Part shown: positions 38,501-47,500 of the stretch, in pieces | How the letters are laid out: every line of letters starts with the position of its first letter | Numbering within the stretch: position 1 is the first letter of the stretch | Origin: Nilaparvata lugens | Taxonomy: Eukaryota; Arthropoda; Insecta; Hemiptera; Delphacidae | Assembly: GCF_014356525.2 (NCBI RefSeq) | Contig: NC_052516.1 | Span: 22,722,929 to 22,786,928, forward strand | Reading direction: 5' to 3' | DNA: 64,000 nt | The notes under the pieces: model-generated | Databases searched by the model: none | The model's input: only the letters and a program-made list of their open reading frames with translations | What the model was told of the DNA's origin: nothing | Position numbers and translations under genes: made by a program

Positions 38501-41500
38501 TCAATGCCTCCCATACACGGTAGCTGATACAGGTTTATTAATGTAATATTAACGGTTCATTCTGGTTTATAATAATCAATTTTTTTTTATTAAGCAAGAA
38601 ATTATATTATTTTTCAATAATTTCATAATAAATTTTCATAATTGAGATGGAATATTAGGTTAATTAATAATAAATTCTACATTGTTAAAAGACGATCTGG
38701 CAATAGAGCAAAACGAGGAAGAGATAGCGCTATCTACCTTTGTTGAATGATAGACAAGGATAACAATACCATTGCTAATCAAACACTGCCATTATAACGT
38801 GGACCTCACTATACATAGAAATTCCTTACACCAAACTGACAATCTCTGAATAGCAGCGCTCATGTTATACGAAGCCACAGCAGCCAGCCAGTCTACAGAT
38901 GGAAATAGCATTTGTTCAAATGATAATTATTTTTATTTCTTGATGACTGGATGCAAGGTATCTAGAATACTGTATTCTAGGTACATTGACTGGATATGTA
39001 TGAGCTGAGCAGGTGTGATGGAATTTATGTGGGAAATAATCGACGTAAATAATACAATATAAAAATTGAGAATAAAAGTAAATAAACTTCTTTTAAAATA
39101 TTATATTTTGCAGATGGAAATTGCCGAGATATTTCATTTATTCGAATACTAATGAATTAATAGTTATTATTAAACGAGAATCCAAATTAAATGCTGTAAA
39201 TCACCCCGAAGACTTCTGCTACTGCAAATATTTACAGTATGTAGCTGTTTACCCTGTTGTCAATATTTGCAGTAACTGAAGTCTTCGGGGTGATTTACAG
39301 CATTCAATTTGGATTTTCGACTAATAATAATTATTATATTTTAATTTTCCACTCGCTTCAATTTCGTGGCTAATGGAAATCGAGCTTAAAAGTCTGGTGT
39401 GGCGCACTCACACAACTTCCTTGCCGTTATGAAAATTGATCAACTGACGCTAGTGTTACCGCGCATCTCAAGTCTACTATTCAAAGATTTGAGCCAGCTG
39501 GTGACAGGGCAATAACGCTGGAGACACACGAGGTCTGCTATCTCCTCATAGTGAATCATTTAATAGAATCAACAGTTGCCAACAGTTTGCAATAATTGGA
39601 TAATCACATTTTCTCGAATTTCGAGCTTATTTTTAATTTTAGGTGAAAATGTTACTGAACATTAATTGTAGAGTTTCTCATGCTTAATCTTTTCCACTCA
39701 AAATTTTTGTTTGAATTGTATCTGAAGCCTGATAATTGAGAATCTAAAATCAAACAATGCATAGATAGGGCGGAGCTCCTGAAATTTTTACAGATATGGG
39801 ACTTGTGGCAGTTGATAGAGCTTATCGATGACTATTCTCGGTATAACTTTAATCAAAAACGTTGGAGCAGTTTTTGAGAAAATCGCGAAAAACCCTGTTT
39901 TTGAAAACATTTCCACCATTTTAACCGCCATCTTGAATTGCATTTGATCGAAATTGTTTGTGTCGGATCCTTATAGTGTAAGGACCTTAAGCTCCAAATT
40001 CCAAGTCATTCCGTTAATTGGGAGATGAGATATCGTGTACACAGACGCACATACACTCATACACACACACACACACACACACACATACACACACACACAT
40101 ACAGACCAATACCCAAAAACCACTTTATTGGACTCAGGGGACCTTGAAACGTATAGAAATTTAGAAATCGGGGTACCTTAATTCTTTTCGGAAAGCAATA
40201 CTTTCCTTACCTATGGTAATAGGGCAAGGAAAGTAAAAACATGTAGCAAATTGATTGTAGAGTAGCATAATCTTATTATGTTGTTATAGGTTTGTATCTT
40301 GCTTTGCATATCAATTTGATATATTCTCAGCCACTTGATATATATTAATTACGGTAACCTATTATTGATTTGTACCTTGCACAATTCGCATAATCTTTGA
40401 TATTCCACATCATAATATATCAACTAAGTCCTGCCGCTAAGTAGAATCACGATCTCGAACTTAAGAAGGACTTTGGGAGAAAGTCCTGCAACTGAAGCCA
40501 AAGTACAAACTTCACACAACTGAGCTATAAAGTACATTCTTAAACACTTTGGCTTCAAAGGTCGTGCTAGCTGTGACTTAATGTAGAGAGAGATACGGGA
40601 GGAGTTATATTAATGGAATTGACGAAGAAGAAGATGGAAGAAGAAGAAAAAAAGAGCAAGAATAAAGAGGAGAAAGGAGGAGAAGAAGAAGAAGAAGAAG
40701 AAGAAGAAGAAGAAGAAGAAGAAGAAGAAGAAAAAGTGAAATGAATATTGCAACACAGCTGATAATAGTATAGTCATGAAGATGCGCTCCTCTCCACTGG
40801 TCCACCAATAGACATCATTCCCGCGTGAATGTGTAGTAATAATATGCAACAAAGCTCTATACACTCAAATTCACTTCAATCCGTCAGCATTCCTCATTAA
40901 ATAACATCAAAGCCTCCCATTCTACCAATGCTGACACCGAGATCTAACTGACTACACTGAGATTCACCTTAAACTGTCAGAATTCCTTATGAATTAACAT
41001 CAATGCTACCCCATTTAACCTATGCTGCCATTTGATGGTGATCCAGCAATATTGTTGCATCAGACACTTTCAATACATTTTTATTGCATCGGTTTTTATG
41101 ACCTTCCATTTGGAAAGCTAAGGAGTTGCATGCTGTAACGCATCTTGTATTCTTTTTCAAATAAATCATGTATTGTTACAAAATATTTAAGAACGTCATG
41201 AACTGATAGCCCGGGAGAAGAGTATTGTTGAAGTATTTTGATGCTTTTCACGCTGTAACTCTGTAATGCATCTTTTATTCTTTTCCAAATAATAATAATA
41301 TCGAGTGACCTGGCTGGCTCAGGTCTGGTGTCAGAGTTTTCAGGTCGCAACTGATCAATAAAAAAATAAATTATGTATTGTTACAAAATATTTAAAACGT
41401 CATGAACTGGTAGCCAGGTGGAAGAGTATGATAAAACATTTTAACACTTTCCATGATGTAAGGTTTCACTCTCAAGGTTTAACTTTAAAGTGTGTTTGAA

Positions 41501-44500
41501 ATTTTTCTCGCTGAAACGCTGTTGTGCATATTTTTATTATTTTTCAAATAAATCATGTATTGTTATAGAATCTCCAAAAACGTCATGAACTGATAGGCAG
41601 GGAACAGGGTATTGTTAAACATTTTGATGCTTTTCATGATGTAAGGTTCAACTTTCAAGGTTTGACTTCTGTTTTGAGATTGTGAAAAGTTATTCACGCT
41701 GTATATTATATACCTTATTTATTATTTTTATAATAATTATTGTTACAACATCTTTAAAAACGTTATGAAGTGATAGCTAGGGTATAGAGTATTGTTAAGA
41801 TATTTCAATACTTTTCATGATGTAACTACTTTCACGGCTTACTTTCAAGGATTGAAGAGTGTTTTGAGTGTGTTAGAGGATTTTCCGCTGTAATGTTGTA
41901 ACGCATCTTTTTTCTTTTTCAAATAAATAATGTATTGTTACAAAATGTTTCAAAAGTCATGTACTGATAGCCAGGGTATAGGGTATTGTTAAGATGTTTC
42001 AATACTTTTCATGATGTAAGGTTTTACTTTCAAATATCAAAGAGTGTTTTGAGTGTGTTAGAGGTTTTTCACGCTGTAATGTTGTAACACATTTTTTATT
42101 CTTATTTAAATAAATAATGTATTGTTACAAAATATTTAGAAACGTCTTGTACTGATAGGCAGGAAGAGGAGTATCGTTGAAGAATTTTAACGCTGTTCAT
42201 GATGTAAGTTTCAACTTTCAAGGATTAAAGAGTGTTTTGAGTGTGTTAGAGGTTTTTCACGCTGTAACGCATCTTATATTATTTTTCAAATAAATCATAT
42301 ATTGTTAGAAAATCTTCAAAAACGTCATGAACTGATAGCCAGGGAGTAGAATGAGTTGAATTGTTGAAACATTTTAATGCTTTTCAAGGTTCAAATTTCA
42401 AGGTTTAAAGTGTTACTTTGTGATTGTGTTGAAGTTTTCATTTTCAACATTTCAGGCTTTATATTATTTATAGTGAGGTGCACGTTATAATGGCAGTATT
42501 TGATCAACATTGGAGTTGCTATCCTTGTCTATCATTCAACAAAGCAGATAGCGCTATCTTTTTCTCGCTTTGCTCTGTTGCCAGATCGTCTTTTAACAAT
42601 GTAGAATTAATAATTAATTAACAAAATATTTCATCTTAATTATGACAATTCGTTATGGAAGTATTGAGAAATATAATTTCTTGCTTAATAAAATATGGAA
42701 TTGATTATTTTAAATGACAATGAACCGTTAATATTACATTAATAGACCTGCATCAGCTACCACAGAAGGTACCGTATTGAAAAGACAGAGGATCGTCGAT
42801 GTTGTTCTCCTATCTTTCTCCACTGTCATTATAACGTGGACCTCACTATAGGCTTGTGTTCATGATTTGTGTGGAGTAATTCCATACCTTGTTGAGACAT
42901 TCCATATTCATATCAAGGTTTTGGTTGATAATTCATATAGAGTATTTTCTATGCTTGAGTTATTTCTTTGTGAGTTTCAATCAAAGTTTCTTATAAATTT
43001 GGTAATGTACTGCTGGAAGTTCAATAAATGAAGAAATGAATTAAATTTTCTTGAATAAAGCTCTGAGGCTCTTATTCATGTCCAGGCTTATTCAACTCAA
43101 TCGAGTGGAATTTTATAGTTCGCAAATCAATTTCAGACTAGAATAGTACTGGAATAAGTTTTGATTTCTCACTATTAAGATAGCCTACTATCCTGAACAA
43201 TTCTATTGATAGATATCAGATTTAACGTCAACTGTTATCTTCTACGTCACAGAACAGCTTCGACCAATCACAGGCGAGTAGGAGGGCACTCTCACTTTTA
43301 ACGCAAGCTGATTGGCTGGTGACATTGTAAAGAAGCCATTTCATAGAATAGAGTCATTCCAACAAGATGGATGCCAGTGTTATTATTGCATGAGTAATAA
43401 TACAATATCGGGGACCGAGCTTCGCTCTGGAGTACAAAAGCATAACAAATGTATTACGAAAGACAAAATTATAATAACATTCATACAGAAATGTTCTATC
43501 TAATCACAGTAAATTGAGATTGATTCCCAGAGGAATGCAAAAATTTCCCTCACAAAGGCCCCGTTGCACAAAAGCCGGTCAAATTTTAATCCTGATTAAC
43601 TTCACGTGAACCAAATCAGAGAAGACCATTTCAAAAAGATGGACCTACTGGAATTAATCAGGATTGAGAAATAACCCGGCTTCTTTGCAACCGGCACTAA
43701 GTACCTGATTGAATGATTACAAAAGCTCAACAGCTGAGTCATAATTTTGACACAGTCCCACACACATGATCTGACTCACTCACTTCCATCACCAACAGAC
43801 GACGAAATAATTATTATCAGCTGTTTTTTCAAGGATGAATAATAATTATCATTTAATTTCCTTCAGCGAGTTTTCACAGGGATGAGACCTAGTGCAATCG
43901 AATCTTCATATTATAAACCTACTATGTTTTGAATTTCGTGAGAATCGTTAGAGCCGTTTTCGATATCCAGTGAAATACAAACATATAAACATCTAAGAAT
44001 CTAAACATCCAAACATCTAAACATATAAACAGAATTTGCTAGTTTAATAGTGTAAGATAATAGATAATAGATGATTAGATAATTATAGATAGCATGAGCA
44101 TGAAGAGGTATATAGTGAAAAAGGAGTGAAGAAAATGCAAAGTAAATGAAAATTAAAGTTTTTGATTCAATGGAAAATGTATCAGAGTATCAATGTAATT
44201 TTATAATTAAAGTGTTTGATTCGATGGAAAATTTATCATAATAACATTCCGTATAATACCGAATATAAAGAAGATAACGTTCATGAGAAAGAGGAGATGT
44301 GAAATAATGTAGTTATTTGCAGGGTATGATTGGGAGATCTAGAAGCAGATGAAGAAGAAGAATAAAAGAGACACGAAAAGAGGATGATACTGGATTTGAA
44401 TGTGAATGCTGTGGTTGAAAGATCTTAGTTTCTCCCATGTGACATTTCACGTTAGTTGTCTGTTGACCTCTTAGAGTCTGAGTTACGTCTGCTTCGAGTG

Positions 44501-47500
44501 AGAAGAAGATTGAAAAGAAGAAGAAAAAGAAGCAGAAGATGAAACAGAAGAAGAAGAAGAAGCAGAAGAAGCAGAAGAAGAAGAAGAAGAAGAAGAAGAA
44601 GAAGAGAAGAAGAAGAAGAAGAAGAAGAAGAAGAAGAAGAAGAAGAAGAAGAAGAAGAAGAAGAGAAGAAGAAGAAGAAGAAGAAGAGAAGAAGAAAGAG
44701 AAATATAAGAAGGAATACAAAAAAAATTAGAAGGAGAAGGAGGTTGAGGAAGAGGAAGAGGAGGAGGATGAGGAGGAGGATGTTGAGGAGGAGGATGAAG
44801 AGGAGGAGTGAATGGAATCACGGAGATGGGAGGATGATCACCTGAAGCTAATTCGCAGACTGATTTGAATTATTGCTGATAAATGTCATGTATGGCTTGA
44901 AATTACAAGATGTGGGTGCAAATGGAAGTACTGTGTTAAGTTTTCTACTTTTAACTTCGTGTGTATAATTTCAGTATGAAGATGGACTTTTCAGATGGGA
45001 TTAGATTATTTATTTATTCACGAAGATCACCATCACATGTTTAGGCGTTTATATTAAGCTGGTTTCTAGCTGGTAACAATATTATGTAGCTATTTAATGA
45101 AATCTACTTTATGTATGATGTTTAAAGTATCTATAGTGAGGTCCACGTTATAATGGCAGTGTACAATTGACAATACTGTTGCTGTCCTTTTCTATCATAC
45201 AACACAACAGATAGCGCTATCTCTCTCTAGCTTTGCAATGTTGTCAGTTTGCCAGAAAATTCTATTTTTACTTTTGACAGTGACTGTACAAAAGTCGACT
45301 AACCATTCTCAGCCGCCATTTTTTTCTTCATTCTATCAAAATACTTTGGTACACAAGTCGTATAATTGATTTTAAATGTATTTTTGAAACAATGAAATAA
45401 TTTTTAGACATTACCGTATGAGAAACACGAATTAAAATACCTGAAATGACATTCTAAAAGTTGATAACTAACCATCCTAGACTTCATTCATGCTTGACTT
45501 AGCCTACACGTTTAGGTTAGACCTGCTCGTACTGGTATAAATAATAATTGAAAGGATATTTCAGAATGATTTCCAATGAAATCACTTATTTTAAAAAGAA
45601 TTACTATTTTTATATGATTTTTGAAAGAAATTGGAATAGAATACCTACCAAAAAACTTAATTTCTGTTGTTTTGAAATTCAGATTGGTGTATAACAGCTT
45701 TTTAAATTAGCCGCCATTTCAGGTTTGTATGAAAATAAAAATCTTATCTCAGTTATGGAAGCAAATTTTTGAATGAAATTATGAAAAAATATATTTTCTT
45801 AATTGATTTGACATTAAATTGATTATTTTATTGAGGAAATTATAATCATTATTAGTTAAAATTTAATGGGATGAATTGAGTAACAGCTGTGTACAATCAG
45901 TGGCAAAATGGAGAAACTTGGCAACGTTTTTCTCATATCTTTCTTAACTGCCATTATAACGTGGACCACACTATAGAACTATAAACAAGAATTATTGTTT
46001 CCTGCTCATATTTGATTCATCTAGAAATATGATAAATTGTCTGTTATTTCCAGCTCAAGGGCCGAGACACACGAGGCGTTTCGCGTTTATTTCAGCCGAG
46101 TCGGCAGGGCACGACAGGACAGGGCTCTCAGATAGAGAGTTTTCATACTAATGAGAGCTATGACTAATTTCCGATCAATGCTGTATTCGTATCTCAATCG
46201 CTATTTGTCTAATTTGTGTTGGAATACCATGGCTAATAAACTTTAATTTCATCTTGATAATTTCAGTTATAACCTTCAATTAATTACTAAAGGACCGCAG
46301 ATTCAATAAAAGGAGAAGCAGAGCATGAGAATCACGGTCGAATCACAAATGAGATCCAAATGCAGCTTAGCTCCGCCCACTTCCCTGTTTGGCTGTTCTA
46401 CTGAACAGAATTTTAATACCGGATTCCGCCACTAGATGTCGGTAGGTACTGGCATGGAGTAAAACAATCTCAAGCTAGGTTTACACCAAAGTTATTAACA
46501 AAATCCTTATAGATTCTATTAGATTGAACGGAACTTGACAAACACATATGTTCATCATGTGTATGATGAGTTATATTCAATCTAATAGAATCTATAAGGG
46601 TTAAGTTATTAGCATTCTATTAATAACTTTGGTGTAAACGCAGCTTTAGGTTTTCTATAATCGAATACAATCGATTAGGTTTCATACAATTGTATAAGTT
46701 ATCTCTGGTACTTGTTAAGATTGTAGGAAGAGGGCATCACAGTATGGTAAATTTAATTAAAATACCAAAACAAGCATTCCAAACTAGAAACAACAGAATT
46801 GAAAAGCCAACTATCCAATTCTGATGTAATTCAAGAAGCAACAAATTGTCTAACCTTTAAATAATAGCAGTCAATGGTCGAGCAATAATATAATCTTCTG
46901 AGATCAAGAGTTTCACATTACGGTAAATTTGATTAAGTATCAAAACACGCATTTGAAACTAGAAACAACAAAATTGAAAAGCCAACTATCCAATTCTGAT
47001 GTAATTCTATAAGCAACAAATTGTCTAACCTTAAATAGTTGCAGTCAATGGTCAAGCAATAATAACATCTTCTGAGATCGAGAGTTTGACGTGGATTAGA
47101 TAAGATAATAGAATAGAGAAAATATAGCATAAGCTATGCCTATGAGTAATAAGCTATCTTTTCACCATAAAATTAGTTGGAAAGTGAAATAATTTAGGAT
47201 GCAATTGAAATGAGGGAGTAAGATATGTTCGGAGACTATTATAGGATGATTGGGATTTTATGTTTCTCAAGGTATTAGCAGAGAAAACTATTGAACGATT
47301 GTTTTTTACTCCTAAACTATTATTCGATTCTAATATTGTTCTATTCTTTAGTATTAACATAAAGAAAAAATAACGTAAGTGAATACCCCATGATATAGGG
47401 CGTTTATATCACAACTTTCACTGTTATCTCAAGCCGATAGTCCACGTATTTCTTTACTGTGAAGCTATGTGACGCTGGTAGTCTCTCATATTGTACCATT

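Noticed and set aside
44313..44821. Phe/Leu/Ser and Pro-rich minus frames
   Set aside because: GAA/GAG microsatellite translations.
46055..46125. Possible exon after TATTTCCAG with GC-rich sequence (GCCGAGACACACGAGGCG)
   Set aside because: Frame is short, no donor fits, and the word content looks like a dispersed insect repeat rather than coding sequence.
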